From: Ilyonectria destructans
Lineage: Eukaryota; Ascomycota; Sordariomycetes; Hypocreales; Nectriaceae
NCBI GenBank assembly: GCA_020740775.1
Contig: JAHEWK010000003.1
Coordinates: 2,418,001-2,482,000 of the forward strand
DNA length: 64,000 bases
Direction of reading: 5' to 3'
The stretch's first letter is position 1, and every line of letters starts with the position of its first letter. The position numbers and the translations under genes are program-made. The notes below the pieces were generated by a model. It saw nothing but the letters and a program-made list of their open reading frames with translations. It was not told the origin of the DNA and searched no databases. Shown here one piece after another: positions 11,031 through 22,993 of the stretch.

Positions 11031-12424
11031 GAGTTGGCAGGTTTTGGGATGAGATGTTGACATGTGGCATCATGCATTGCTTCGATATGGGGGGTTTGCT
11101 ATGGGGAGATGGCTTCGCGCCAGTCAACGGATGCAACGCGAGTGTTTCAACGATGCGCCAGCAGTCATTTGTAAGATTTCTGCGGGATTTGACGAGACCA
11201 CGACCACCATCAACGTTTAGGATTTGGGTTGGAGGACATGATGCAAGCATATGGCGTGAGGTGTGATGGACATTCGGCCTGATTATGGTTTCTGGTATTG
11301 GCAGCATCTTGGAGCTGGCACTGAGGACATCATCATGTCTTGCTTACGTGCTGAACCGAAGGGATTTGGAGAATAGGTTATGGCTGTGGCTTCGGAGTTG
11401 GGATTCTGGAATGTGTACACGAAGGCACGAATGACACATAGACATAGACAGGGATGGCAGCATATTCGCTACTTGAAGAAGGCTCTTTAGGGCATTTTCC
11501 CTTTCGATAGGCAGGTCTGGACTGCTTGTTGTGGTGTTTGCTCAATATGTATTGTATTCGGGAAGATGATCACGATCAGTATTGAGTCTTTTAATGGCAA
11601 AACTGGACTGCTTTCCTAGACAAGCTAAGTTAGGTATTCAAGGATTCTGCTCTTATGGTTTGGCCTACTCCATTATACAGTTCACTCACCCTTCTCTTCA
11701 TTTCTTCTAAACCTGGTTCCGCCCTTGAACCTCTCATCCAACTTGTCACATCTACCCTTGATACAAGACATAAGATTCTGACGAGAAGATCACCCAAATT
11801 TCTCCACTTCAAGGCAACCAATAAACATAATAAATCACCACCGTGTTTGTTTGCTCGGCTGCCTGTGACCCCCACCCACCCTGCCTTTAGTCTCAAACAC
11901 TTCGCACAACTTTCGTCTGGCGTTTGCACTCCCCTAGTAACCGTGCAAACGGTGAATCACAATCACCGTGGCTCGCTGTTTATTCGGAGCCTAAGCGCCT
12001 CTTGCGTTGGTCCGTATCAACAACTGAAAACAGCTGTTTACCTCGCGTTTGGTCCACGAGCGAACAACCTCCTTTCCTCCACACTCACCTTTCCTTCACT
12101 CTCACCCCATTCCCCACGCTCAACCCTTCCTGTCGGTGCCTCACCTCACCTTTCAGCCTCTTTACCTCATTCACCTCTTTTCAGCACGAAGCGCAACCAC
12201 TTCTTTCGCCCTAAACCCGCACATTACCTAGAACATTTCTACCTTCCATCCCCTTTCATAAGCCGTTTCCCTCTCCGCCGGCGCACTGCTCTCTCAACCC
12301 TTCTCCCTCACACGCCCAACATCACCTGAAGCCCACCTAAACACAGCGTCAGGGATCACCGTCTTGGTATCCCTTTAAAATTTCCTTCTCAAGCTCTTGT
12401 TCTTCGTACCTTATTCCATCCACC
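11031..12424. other. Intergenic with pyrimidine-rich leader
   Basis: The DnaJ 3' UTR is followed by a C/T-rich stretch at about 11,640-12,424 that probably forms the promoter and leader of the small SANT-like gene. The 224-codon frame at 11,655-12,329 is a by-product of this base composition and has no domain. Confidence 0.5.
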
Positions 12425-13088
12425 ATGTCCGACACTGAGAAGGGCGAAGGCAAGGTCCTTCCTTGGACCGAAGAGGCCAAGGTGAGTGACCTCTTTTGTG
12501 CTGACACACTCCCTGCTTTATCTAACATGCTGCCCAAATAGTATCAGTTCCTCCTCCGCATTGTTGCCCAGTTCAAGGAGGATGGCAAGCAGATCAACTG
12601 GTCTCGTGTCGTCATGCCTGGTCGTACCACCAAGTCGCTCCAGAACATGTGGACCAAGATCAACAAGGCAGTCTCTGACCTCGAGGAGAAGAAGGGTAGT
12701 GGGGATTCTGAGGCCGCGGCTACTCCAACCAAAAGGACCGCCACTCGTAAGTCTTAACCTGTTTTGCATACTCAAAACGTTGTTGAAACTCGATCGAATC
12801 TAACGCGGTTTTTTATCTAGCCCGCAAGCCTCGTGCGAAGAAGGCTCCAGTTCCCACCGATGATGAAGACAGCGATGGCAACTCTCTGAGCGTTAAGAAG
12901 GCGACACCCCGCAAGCGCGCCGCTACAGGTGAGTAGCTTCACAGTGAATATGCGGCTTCTGAAGTAAGGCTAACATGGCTACACTAGGAACCCCAAGACG
13001 CCCTGCCAAGGTCAAGAAGGACCAGGATGATGAAGACATCACCGCTTCCATCAAGGCCGAGGCTGATGGGGATGCGGACGAGGACTGA
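12425..13088 (+). CDS. Small Myb/SANT-like nuclear protein with basic tail
   Basis: Four exons: 12425-12481, 12542-12746, 12821-12928, 12988-13088; 156 aa. Residues 12-65 form a Myb/SANT-like helical module: it opens with a tryptophan (LPWTEEAKYQFLLRIV), continues with INWSRV, and closes with the TTKSLQNMWTKINK helix. The remainder is a Lys/Arg/Pro-rich tail with A/T-P-R-K stretches resembling AT-hook or chromatin-binding basic segments, ending in an acidic run. It probably binds DNA or chromatin, but the regulatory role is unknown. All introns are short and canonical. Confidence 0.82.
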
Positions 13089-14100
13089 GTCCAAATTCCA
13101 CCAAAACCTGGACATGAAGCAATCCAACCAGTGGGCTTGCGTATGAGTTATTTTTGGAAGTGATGTGAATACTGGAACCGCGGCTTTCCACTGGATTTTC
13201 TTTTCAATGATGTCGTCGCATCTTGACACACAAATAGCATTCACATCAGAGGGGTCTGAGGGAGAATGATACCGCCTTAGGGTAGGCTGCAGAGCTAGAA
13301 TATCCAGCAATGAGAACTCAGAGACCGTCATAAATAATTTCTAAGCCAAACGAGGAATGGCGACAACTTGGCAGTCGTTGCTTTATTGAAGAGCTTAGCT
13401 TCTTAACCTCATATCAGTTGTGGCAGCATTTAAAAGCAGAACCAGCTGAATGAAGTTGACATTTTTCCTTGATAAGACGGACATCGATCTTGTACAAAGG
13501 GATGACGTCATTGTGAGGTGAGAGGGCATTGGGTACCTGGAGACTGAGATAGGAACATGGGTGTTAACTTAAGGATTGGAATGCCTGGAATTGTCCAGAT
13601 TCTCCAGCACCAGACTGCATTGGGTTGCTATCGAATACTCCCGAACGAACCAAATCCGGTGACAAGGATTTAATATGGTTATTGACATCTGCGAGAGACT
13701 GTCGTGTAATTGTCCCAGGGTCCCATGATCTGCTATTGAATCTTGTTGGGTAAAGGACGAAATGCTCAAATGCCCACGTCGACATTCTTGCTTCGTCGGG
13801 CAACATGTTGGGGATGGGGCCGACCGTGTCGTCAGAAACGAGTACGATCTAAGAGCTAAGTTAGTTGCCGGCAATCATTGGCGCCGAGCGGCCAGAATCA
13901 GCCCATTGGGGAAATATCCTGGATGGGCCGGGGGCTCCATATATCCATATACACATCCACCTTCGCCGATAGTCGGGAGTCCTGTCAGTGCAACCCCAAG
14001 GCTCACCGACGGTTAAATTCCATTCCGCCACAGCCATCTGTCGCGATGGAATAAATCAACATCAATTGCTGGAAGAGGCGCTTCGTGATTCATTGGCGAC
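13089..14100. other. Intergenic upstream of the ferroportin-like gene
   Basis: No gene is supported. A perfect palindromic CRE, TGACGTCA, lies at 13503-13510, about 590 bp before the ferroportin-like start. GATA cores occur nearby, but none is a clear iron-regulator site. Confidence 0.45.
13503..13510. promoter_or_regulatory. CRE-like palindrome TGACGTCA
   Basis: A perfect 8-bp ATF/CREB-type palindrome between the SANT-like gene and the ferroportin-like gene. Such a site is expected by chance about once per 65 kb, so its role is only a possibility. Confidence 0.35.
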
Positions 14101-15941
14101 ATGTACCAACCGGTAGACCCAATGTCGCCCACGGCTGGCGCCGACGGAGAGAGAACGCCGCTGCTCGGCTCCCAGCCCAATTCGTCGTTACGCAACACCG
14201 GAGATGATAGCCCAGACTCCCACGATGACAGCCGGTGGACGCTCAGCAACAGCACGCGGCGCCTCTACGTCTCGCACTTCCTGTCCACGTGCAACACCCG
14301 CGTCTTCGAGTTCGGCAGCGTCTTGTACCTGGCCTCCATATTCCCCGGCACGCTTCTGCCCATGTCGGTGTACGCCATGGTCCGTGGGGCGTCGGCCATT
14401 GTGCTGTCTTCGTTGGTAGGGCAGTACATTGATCGCGAGGACCGGCTGAAGGTGGTCAGAAGGTCGATCGGTGAGGCAAATTGACTTACGTCCTCGACAT
14501 TGGATCTGTCTGCTGACGCGACGCAGTCTTGCAACGGGCCGCCGTCGCTGCGTCTTGCACCATCTTCTTCGTTTTAGGAAGGGTACAGCATGCTTCTCAG
14601 ATGTTACGGACCGGTCTTCTTGTCTTGCTGGTTATTATGGCTTGCATTGAGAAGCTGGCCGCCATGATGAACCTCGTGTCTGTCGAGCGAGACTGGGTAC
14701 CACATCCCTGGGAACATTTGGGGTTAACACATTCTAATCATGGTATAGGTCGTTGTAGTGGCCAAAGACGATGCGACGGCACTTCGATGTGAGTCTTATA
14801 TCCGCTGAACCCTCTTAATTATTGCCTCTGACATGATCTTGGTAATACAGCCATGAACTCTCAAATGAGACGCATCGACCTCGTTTGTAAACTCTTTGGG
14901 CCCTTCTTCATTGGAGTTGTCGATGGTATCTCGACTGAGACCGCAATCCTGGTGAACTTAGGAATGAATTGCATTTCTGTCGTCATCGAGTACTTTTCTA
15001 TTGCCAAGGTATGTCTACCCGGAGTAGTTAACCTACGAGGTCACCTGCTAACTCAAGCAGGTCTATTATCAAGTGCCGGAGTTGCAGCAGCCAAAGGGAG
15101 CGCCCAGCCTCACGCCAGAACACGAGCAAAGTGCGGACCAAGCACGTGGCTTAAGATGGCGGTTCATCACACGCTCTATGAAGAAGGCTGGCGAGGATAC
15201 GTTGGCTTACTTCAGGCACCCAGCTTTCATGGCCTCCTTTGCGGGCACGCTGTTGTATTTTACAGTGCTATCTTTTAGCGGACAGACGGTGACCTATTTG
15301 CTGGCCACTGGCTACACTCCCACTCAGATTGCCGCTACAAGGACAGTCTCGGTGATTTTTGAGGTCTTGGCCACTTGGGTTGGCCCATGGTTGATGGCTA
15401 AGATAGGTCCTGTCCGTGCTGGACTCTGGTTTTCGAGCTGGCAGGTAAGCTGCCTGGCCATCGGCATGTCCATCTTTTGGCAATATGCGGATAACAGCCT
15501 CATGTCAACTTTGGGCTTGGTCGGTGGTATAATCCTGAGTCGTGTAGGACTCTGGGGCTTCGACCTATCGGTGCAGATCATTGTTCAGGAGGTAAGTTGT
15601 CACTATGGAAGGCAGACCATGCTCCAAGTACTAACTGCCGCGCTTAGGAAGTCGAGGCGGAAATCCGAGGCGCATTCTCTGCCGTGGAAGCAAGCTGGCA
15701 AAACGTATTTGAGATGTGCTCGTACACGCTGACTATTGTTCTCTCGTCGCCCAGCCAGTTTGAATGGCCTGCCACCATCAGCGTTGCGGCGGTTTTCTGC
15801 GCGTGGGCTTTGTACACTAGGTTCGTGAGAAAGCGACGAGGCCACCTTATCCACTGGCCGGCGTGCATCTCACATCCAGAAAAGAGGCAGCGATCGACAG
15901 AAGACTTGCTTCAAGGCATGGCACGGAGGCAGAGAGATTGA
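14101..15941 (+). CDS. Ferroportin-1 (SLC40A) family iron transporter
   Basis: Multi-pass membrane protein of the ferroportin family, which in animals exports ferrous iron; fungal members probably move iron or related metals across a cell or vacuolar membrane. Exons: 14101-14470, 14527-14696, 14749-14788, 14851-15008, 15061-15591, 15648-15941; 520 aa. A hydrophilic N-terminus of about 55 residues precedes the hydrophobic segments. Family-typical stretches include STRRLYVSHFLSTCNTRVFEFG, RRIDLVCKLFGPFFIG and SGQTVTYLLATGYTPTQIAATR. The last exon has EEVEAEIRGAFSAVE, also characteristic of the family. Exon 3 is only 40 nt. The C-terminus is short and basic. Confidence 0.9.
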
Positions 15942-17463
15942 CCATAAGAGTGCCCTACCAAAGTAAAACTAGCCCGGTGATCATAATGGGAGGTATGAGG
16001 GTGTCGAGGATACGATAATACGAAGAGGAGCAGAGGAGCCGAGTGTGGATGTGACGACGCATAGAGTCTTCCAGTTACAATATTTACACACGATACGACT
16101 ATCTAGCTTGGATATGAGCATCGCATTATCACATCACCCACTTCATATGTATCTCACGAGACATGATCATGGTCACCTGGGGTCCGAGTGTGGTGCAACA
16201 GAAACTGCAATACCACCGGACTTGTGGTGCCGGAGCCGTTCACGTCTGGTTCCGTGTCTCAGAGACGGCTGCTGTCTTGGACGCATGCATGGAATGTCTC
16301 TCAGGCCCCCCTTTGCACGATGAAGCAGAGCCGGGCGTAGCGGGGGGCTCAGCACTGCCGGCATACAAGGTGATAAGACGGAAGGATTGTCGTAGAACCA
16401 GGGCACCCGGGCTCGAGAGCGAGGGCGCAACGCAAGGACGCGCACGTCCAGAAAGGATCGAGGTCAGCTGCGTCGGATCCGAGTCGCGTGTGCGGATGAC
16501 GGAGGTCAATAAAGGTGTGCGAAGGTGTGCGGAGGTGTGCTTGATATAAGACATGCATCCAAGGCCTAGAACCGGTTGCACACCTCGCTGAGTGTGCAAG
16601 ACCGTCGCAGATTAGTAATGAGCGAAGCTCGCCGCACGTAGCACACAACGGAACAAGTCTCAGTCGCCCACCACCACGTTGAGGAGAACGGCTGTGCGCG
16701 AAGCTGGTTGGTGTTGTGCCACCCACCTCCGGCCAAGTCCACACCCACATGTAGTCTGAGTGTGGAGGATCGAGGTGGTGCAGACCAGGCCGTCCGGGTA
16801 CCTACGGTATGCAGGTATGCACGGTGGCGTCGCCTTACATAAGGTGACTTTTTTAGTGGGTAACGTCGCCCCAGCTGCACAGTCGGAGGCGTTCGTGATA
16901 GGCAGCCCTGGGGCGATGATGGCGATGATGCAGCGGATGGCCCCCCCTGAAGGCCCCTGAGCCTGCCCGTGGTTGTAGTGGGTGCAGGGGCAAAATGACG
17001 GCCGGAAGCGTGGCGTTGGTGGCCCCACCGCCCCCGGGGAGCCATAGAGTTGGACCTTATGCAATAATCCTGCTGATCCACACTCCCGTGAGGCCAAGGC
17101 CCAAGGTGCAAGGCGAAAGGTGTGCATCGTTTTTTCCCCAGACTCAGCGTGCCGTCACATGCGCCGTGATTCCCTCCAGCATCGCTCTTTTGCAGATTCG
17201 ACCTGCTCGTATTTTCCTTCATCCGCGCTGACCAGGCCTGTCTCGATGCGCCGTCGTCCCTAGTCGCGCCGAACACCATCCTGCGATTGCGACCGCGACC
17301 CTTGGCCCAACGCCCTGCCCGTTTCCCCAGTCCGAATATCTCGTCGTCCCCATCCCACTCCCGTCTCCACGCTCCCTGAGCTCTCGACTCGCGATCCCGA
17401 AACCGTGCCTTTTTTCGCGCCCGCCGTCTCGTCCCTCGTCGCGATCCAACACACTTCGTCATC
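15942..17463. other. Intergenic: ferroportin 3' end to NMA111 promoter
   Basis: No supported gene. A 349-codon minus-strand frame (17,615-16,566) lies antisense to the NMA111 leader and start. It is Arg/Gly/Ser-rich without a domain and I treat it as noise. Three near-copies of GGTGTGCG(G/A)A occur at about 16,515-16,542. Confidence 0.5.
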
Positions 17464-20400
17464 ATGAACGGTACTGCGGCCTCGGCAAGGGCCAAGAGAA
17501 AGGCCCCGAGTTCGCCCGACCAGGCTCCCCCGTCCAAGCGACCCGTCAACGGAAAGCTCTCGGCTGATGACAACACACCTGATATTGTCGAGTACGACGA
17601 CCACTCTGACCTCACCGACGATCTTCACTCACACGCCGCCATGTATATCGGAACACCAGGAAGCTTGGGAGAGTGGCAGGATACCATCCAGAAGGTTGTG
17701 CGCAATGTCGTCGCCATCCGCTTCTGCCAGACCTGCTCTTTCGACACCGACCCTGCCGTGTCCAGTGAGGCTACTGGATACGTCGTCGACTCTCAACGAG
17801 GGTTTGTAATCCCGCGATATGGCCTCTGGTGTCGACATGACTAACACTCCCCTTATTTAGATACATCCTGACAAACCGTCACGTCGTCGGCTCTGGCCCG
17901 TTCTGGGGCCACTGTGTCTTTTCCAACCACGAAGAAGTCGACTGCTACCCCGTCTATCGCGACCCCGTCCACGACTTCGGTATCTTGAAATACGATCCTA
18001 AGGCGATCAAGTACATGCATGTTGATGGACTGGAACTATGTCCCGACCTTGCTAAGGGTATGCACCCTATCGCTCCTCCAGATACGACGACCCGACCGAA
18101 TATGAGAAAGCTAACATACTTGCTTAGTTGGTGTTGAGATCCGAGTTGTCGGAAACGATGGCGGTGAAAAACTCAGCATCATGTCCGGAGTCATCAGCCG
18201 ATTGGACCGAAACGCCCCTGAATATGGCGAGGGCTACTGCGACTTCAACACATGCTACTACCAAGCTAACGCTGCCGCCACTGGAGGAAGTTCAGGTAGT
18301 CCCGTCGTGAACAAGGATGGGTGCGCTGTCGCTCTGTTGGCTGGTGGTCGATGCGACGGTGCTTCCACTGATTACTTCCTGCCTCTCGACCGACCCCTGC
18401 GAGCCCTGCAGTGCATTCAGGCTGGGAACCCAATCACTCGAGGTGACATCCAGTGCCAGTTCCTCCTCAAGCCATTCGATGAATGCCGTCGGTTGGGCCT
18501 GACTCCAGAATGGGAAGCCGCTATGCGACAGCAGTTCCCTGACGAGACCAATATGCTGGTTGCTGAGATCGTTCTCCCGGAGGGCCCTTCGGATTCGAAG
18601 ATCATGGAAGGCGACGTCCTCGTTAAGGTGAACGGAGAGCTCATTACTCAGTTCATTCGTCTCGACGACATTCTGGACTCGAATGTTGGCGAGACTATCA
18701 AAGTGCATCTTCAGCGTGGCGGGCAAGACGTCGAGGTGGAGATCAAGGTAGGAGATCTCCACAAGATCACACCCGACCGCTTTGTCTCTGTTGCAGGCGC
18801 CAGCTTCCATGATCTCTCTTACCAACAGGCCAGGCTCTACGCTGTTCCTGTTAAGGGAGTCTATGTTTGCGAGTCGGCCGGATCTTTCCGTTTCGAGAAT
18901 ACCGATAATGGATGGATTATCCAGACCGTGGACCATAAGAAGGTTCCGGACCTCGATACCTTCATCGAAGTGATGAAGGGCATTCCTGACCGTGCGAGAA
19001 TCGTGGTCACTTACAAACACCTACGAGACCTGCACACCCTGAACACGACTATTATCTATGTGGATCGCCACTGGGCTTCCAAGATGAAGATGGCCGTCCG
19101 AAATGATGAGTCGGGAGTATGGGACTTCACTGACCTGGGTGATCCTCTCCCCCCTGTCCCTCCGGCTCGACGATCGGCCTCATTTATCGAGCTGGACCAC
19201 ATGCCTCACCCGGGCATCGCGGACCTCATTCGAAGTTTTGTTCACATCAACTGCACCATGCCCATGAAGCTGGACGGATTTCCCAAGAACCGAAGATGGG
19301 GCATGGGTCTCGTAATCGACGCTGAGAAGGGATTGGTTTTGATTTCGAGAGCTATCGTCCCTTACGACCTCTGCGATATCACTGTTACCATCGCGGACTC
19401 CATAATCGTTGATGGAAAGGTGGTGTTCCTACACCCCCTCCAAAACTACGCCATCGTCAAGTATGACCCGTCGCTTGTCGATGCGCCCGTGATGAGTGCC
19501 CGTCTTAGCAACGAAGTCCTCACCCAAGGTGCCAAGACTTACTTCCTCGGCCACAACCGCATTGGTCGCGTTGTACATGGTTCTACCACCGTCACCGAGA
19601 TCACAGCGGTGGCCATCCCTGCGAACTCGGGCGCTCCTCGATACCGAGCCGTCAACGTAGATGCCATCACGATTGACAGCAACTTGGGCTCTTCTTGCAA
19701 CAGCGGTGTCCTCGTTTCCCCCGATGGCACTGTGCAGGCGCTCTGGCTCTCGTATCTTGGTGAGCGGTCACCATGCAGCCAGCGGGACGAGGAGTATTAC
19801 CTTGGTTTGGGTACCAAGACCTTGCTCCCTGTCATCGAGACTATCCAGAAGGGAGAGACTCCCCAACTGCGAATCCTCTCCGTCGAGTTCAGAGCTATTC
19901 AGATGTCCCAGGCGTCCGTCATGGGCGTCTCCGACGAATGGATTAAGAAGGTCACCCAAGCCAACCGATCGCATCACCAGCTGTTCATGGTTAGCAAGCG
20001 TACATTTGAGCGCACCAACCACCCTGTGTCGCTTCTCGAAGGCGATATCATCCTGACCTTGAACGGCAAGATGTGCACGACTATCTCTGACTTTGACGTG
20101 ATGTACTCGCATGAATTCCTGGACGCCGTGATCGTCCGTGAGTGCGAGGAGATGCAGCTTCAGCTTCCAACCGTCTCGGTCGACGATACAGAGACGGACC
20201 ACGCTGTCTCGTTCTGCGGTGCGATCCTGCACAGGCCTCACCAAGCTGTCCGCCAGCAAATCAGCAAACTGCATAGCGAAGTCTATGTGTCAAGCCGCAT
20301 TCGTGGCTCTCCAGCTTATCAGTATGGTGTTGCGCCGACGAATTTTATCACTCATGTGAATGGCACTCCTACCCCTGACCTCAAGTCATTTATCGCTGCG

Positions 20401-20692
20401 ACCCGAGAGATTCCTGACAACACCTGTACGCTGCCCCGGTATCCCCTCCTCAACTTGAATACAGAAAACTAACATTGATCCAGACTTCCGACTGAAGGCG
20501 GTTACGTTTGATTGCGTACCATGGGTCATTACGATGAAGAAGAATGAGCACTACTTCCCTACGATGGAGTTGATCAAGGACGACAAGGAAGCATGTGGTT
20601 GGCGGCGAGTTTCGTATGAGGGTAAGCAGATCATCAAGGGAGAGGCAACTGATGGCGTCGCTCCGGTTGCCGAGGATGCCAGCATGGAGTAG
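17464..20692 (+). CDS. NMA111: Nuclear HtrA-like serine protease NMA111 (double protease/PDZ)
   Basis: Fungal HtrA/Omi-type serine protease, in yeast a nuclear pro-apoptotic protein. Exons: 17464-17801, 17861-18057, 18128-20425, 20484-20692; 1013 aa, the usual length. The Lys/Arg-rich N-terminus resembles a nuclear signal. The first protease domain has His120 in TNRHVV, Asp151 in DPVHDFG and the nucleophile Ser234 in GGSSGSP, followed by PDZ repeats (for example [10 protein letters not shown]). A second, degenerate protease-like half begins near residue 430: the catalytic His position reads LISRAIVP and the serine loop reads SSCNSGVLV. Further PDZ-like sequence follows. Intron 1 uses a GTTTGT donor. 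Confidence 0.95.
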
Positions 20693-21398
20693 ATGGGTGC
20701 CTAGACGAGGACCGATGCACTTCCCGTCCATGAGAGGAGGGACTGGTTGCACAGAGGCGCGCGAAAAGCGTTGCCGAGAATTTGGCTGGTGTACGAGCAT
20801 GGCTGTCAGGGTTTGGACAAGGCGTTTTATGGCGATGAAGGATCTCTTGCGGTCATCTGGAGCTGTGCCGCAGCATCGGGCATGGTATTATAACTATGGA
20901 CACAGCTGCATATTCCCCGGATGGGCTTGGTTAGGAATGGAAGTGTAACATAGATAGATTAGGTCCGATTTATCGGATAATTTTAGGGCAGAGCAGGCAA
21001 CATCTCGGGGGATGCTAGTTTTGAAAGCACATCCACTTTGTATCACATTACAGGCGCTGTATGGACGTATGGATTGGGTAGTCGTGAGACGCGGGTGCAC
21101 TTATCAACGGCTTTCGTTGCCTGAAGAGCGGTTTTCAAGAATCAGTGATGCCTAGCATGGACCGCACGGTGGTTGTTGGTGAAGCTCTCATGGTTGCGTG
21201 GTGGGGCTGAGGCAACTGCACGAGCTCATAGGCCGATGGGTCCCGATACGTCTGCCTTGTCGACACCACCGCAGCCTCTCCTCTCCCACTTAACACTGTC
21301 TTTTCCTTGCCTGGGCTGATAGATACCCGCGCCCTTCTCCATCACCCGCCGTGTTCGCCTTCTCCCATCCTGCTACAGCTCCCATTAATCGACTCGCC
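20693..21398. other. Intergenic: NMA111 3' end to IST1 promoter
   Basis: Nothing beyond transcript ends and a C-rich IST1 leader is evident. Confidence 0.5.
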
Positions 21399-22364
21399 AT
21401 GGCGCCTCCAGGTGCCACTCTGCTGGTGAGCTATGCCCCCCGCGCTACCCCGCCATGCCCATGAGCGGCCTGAGCCAGTGACGCAATTACTAACGACGTC
21501 CGGCCTGCGCAGACCAAACTCAAGGTCCAGCTGAAGCTCGCCATCGCGCGCCTGCGCATGGTCCAGCAGCGCGATGAGCAGCTTGGAAAGGCGCAGCGAA
21601 GGGCAATGGCCCAGCTCCTCGAGGCCGAAAAGATCGACTCGGCGCGCATCCGCGTCGAGAACATCATCCGATCCGACATCACCACCGAGCTCCACGAGAT
21701 CCTCGAGCTGTACTGCGAGTTGCTGCTTGCGCGCGCCGGCCTGATGGAGGGTTCTATCTGTGACCCGGGCCTCGAGGAGGCCATCAAGAGTCTCATTTTC
21801 GCTGCGCCCAAGACGGAGATCAAGGAGCTGGCTACGGTGCGGGGGCTGTTGGTGGAGAAGTATGGCAAGGAGTTTGTGCTTGCGGCCATGGAGAACTCGG
21901 ACGGAAAGGTCAACCCCAAGGTGGTAAAGAAGCTGGGCGTGGAACCGCCGCGGGAAGAGCTGGTCGTTGGATACCTAGAAGAGATCGCTAAGGCGTATGG
22001 CGTGGACTGGCCCAAGCGGGAGGTGGTCACACCGCCGCCGGACCTCCTGGATGATGACGATCTTGGCGGCGACGACGACGACGCAGGCGGCAAGGAGCAG
22101 AAGGTTCTTGTTGATCCCCTACGAACCGACGACATCAAGCCGATGAGCACGCCGCTCAAGAGGCTCGGACCCCCAACGAGTCCCTTGACAGTGACGCCAC
22201 CCCGGATGACGACCGATAACGTGCATCCTAAGGTGACACTGGGGTCAGTAGAGCTGAAGCCGAACAAGAAGATGGAAGCTGCGGCGAAGAAGAAGGGCCC
22301 CGACGGAGAGGTGCCAGATATCAAGGACTTGGAGGCGAGGTTTGCGGCTTTGAAGAAGAGGTAG
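21399..22364 (+). CDS. IST1: IST1 family regulator of ESCRT-III/Vps4
   Basis: Predicted IST1, an ESCRT-III-like protein that binds Did2 and Vps4 and tunes multivesicular body sorting. Exons 21399-21425 and 21513-22364; 292 aa. The Ist1 helical core covers residues 10-180, including a basic helix 1 (TKLKVQLKLAIARLRMVQQR), the KIDSARIRVENIIRSD segment and LEILELYCELLLAR-like helices. A negatively charged linker of Asp runs (about 218-236) follows. The C-terminus IKDLEARFAALKKR matches the MIT-interacting (MIM) helix that binds Vps4. The first exon has only nine codons. Confidence 0.92.
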
Positions 22365-22993
22365 GGAAGCTGAGAGGGCCATGAAGAGGGTTTGAAGCGC
22401 TGGGCATGTTTACTGTATGACACATGGAGTTATGTGGGTTCTTTGAAATTCATTAAACTTGTTTCTTGACACGAGTTGGATGCTTAATGCGAGCTATCAT
22501 GACCTGGTGTAGTGGGGAATGGCCACATTGTTGGTGGCAATGGCAAGCCAAATGTGCACCTTCGGGGGCTGCTATTCAACATGAAGGAGGATTAAATCGT
22601 TGAGCGAGATCGGACTTCACGGCTGTACTTTTGTCTGCCTAGAAGCAAGCCGAGTCTAATACAGGTGCGCACTTGCCGTATTGTAACCACCTGCTTGCAT
22701 TGTCCTCGGCATCCTTTCACTCCCACTTCACCTTTCACTTCACTTTACACGCCGCCAACCCACAACTCACTTTCTATTCATCCGATTTGGATGACGACGA
22801 GGCACGTTTTTTTCACCCCCTCCTTCCTATATGAATCTCCCGCTTCCGCACTTCACCTCACTTCGCTTCTTCACCTCATCTCCTTCTTGATACTCGTCTT
22901 TTCGTTTCAACCACCCTCGAAAAGCCATTGTCAAGCACCAACAACCAATTCTTCCCTTCTTTCTTGTCAACTCTGACAACCGTCTTCTTCAAG
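22365..22993. other. Intergenic: IST1 3' end to zinc-knuckle gene leader
   Basis: The last 300 bases are pyrimidine-rich leader. The open frame there reads upstream of the ATG at 22994 through a TTG and is not needed for the protein. Confidence 0.5.

Noticed and set aside
11655..12329. 224-codon + frame
   Set aside because: Pyrimidine-rich 5' leader of the SANT-like gene; Ser/Pro/Leu composition only, with no domain.
16566..17615. 349-codon minus-strand frame antisense to the NMA111 leader
   Set aside because: Arg/Gly/Ser/Ala-rich without motifs, overlaps the well-supported NMA111 start, and sits in GC-rich leader DNA where long chance frames are common.
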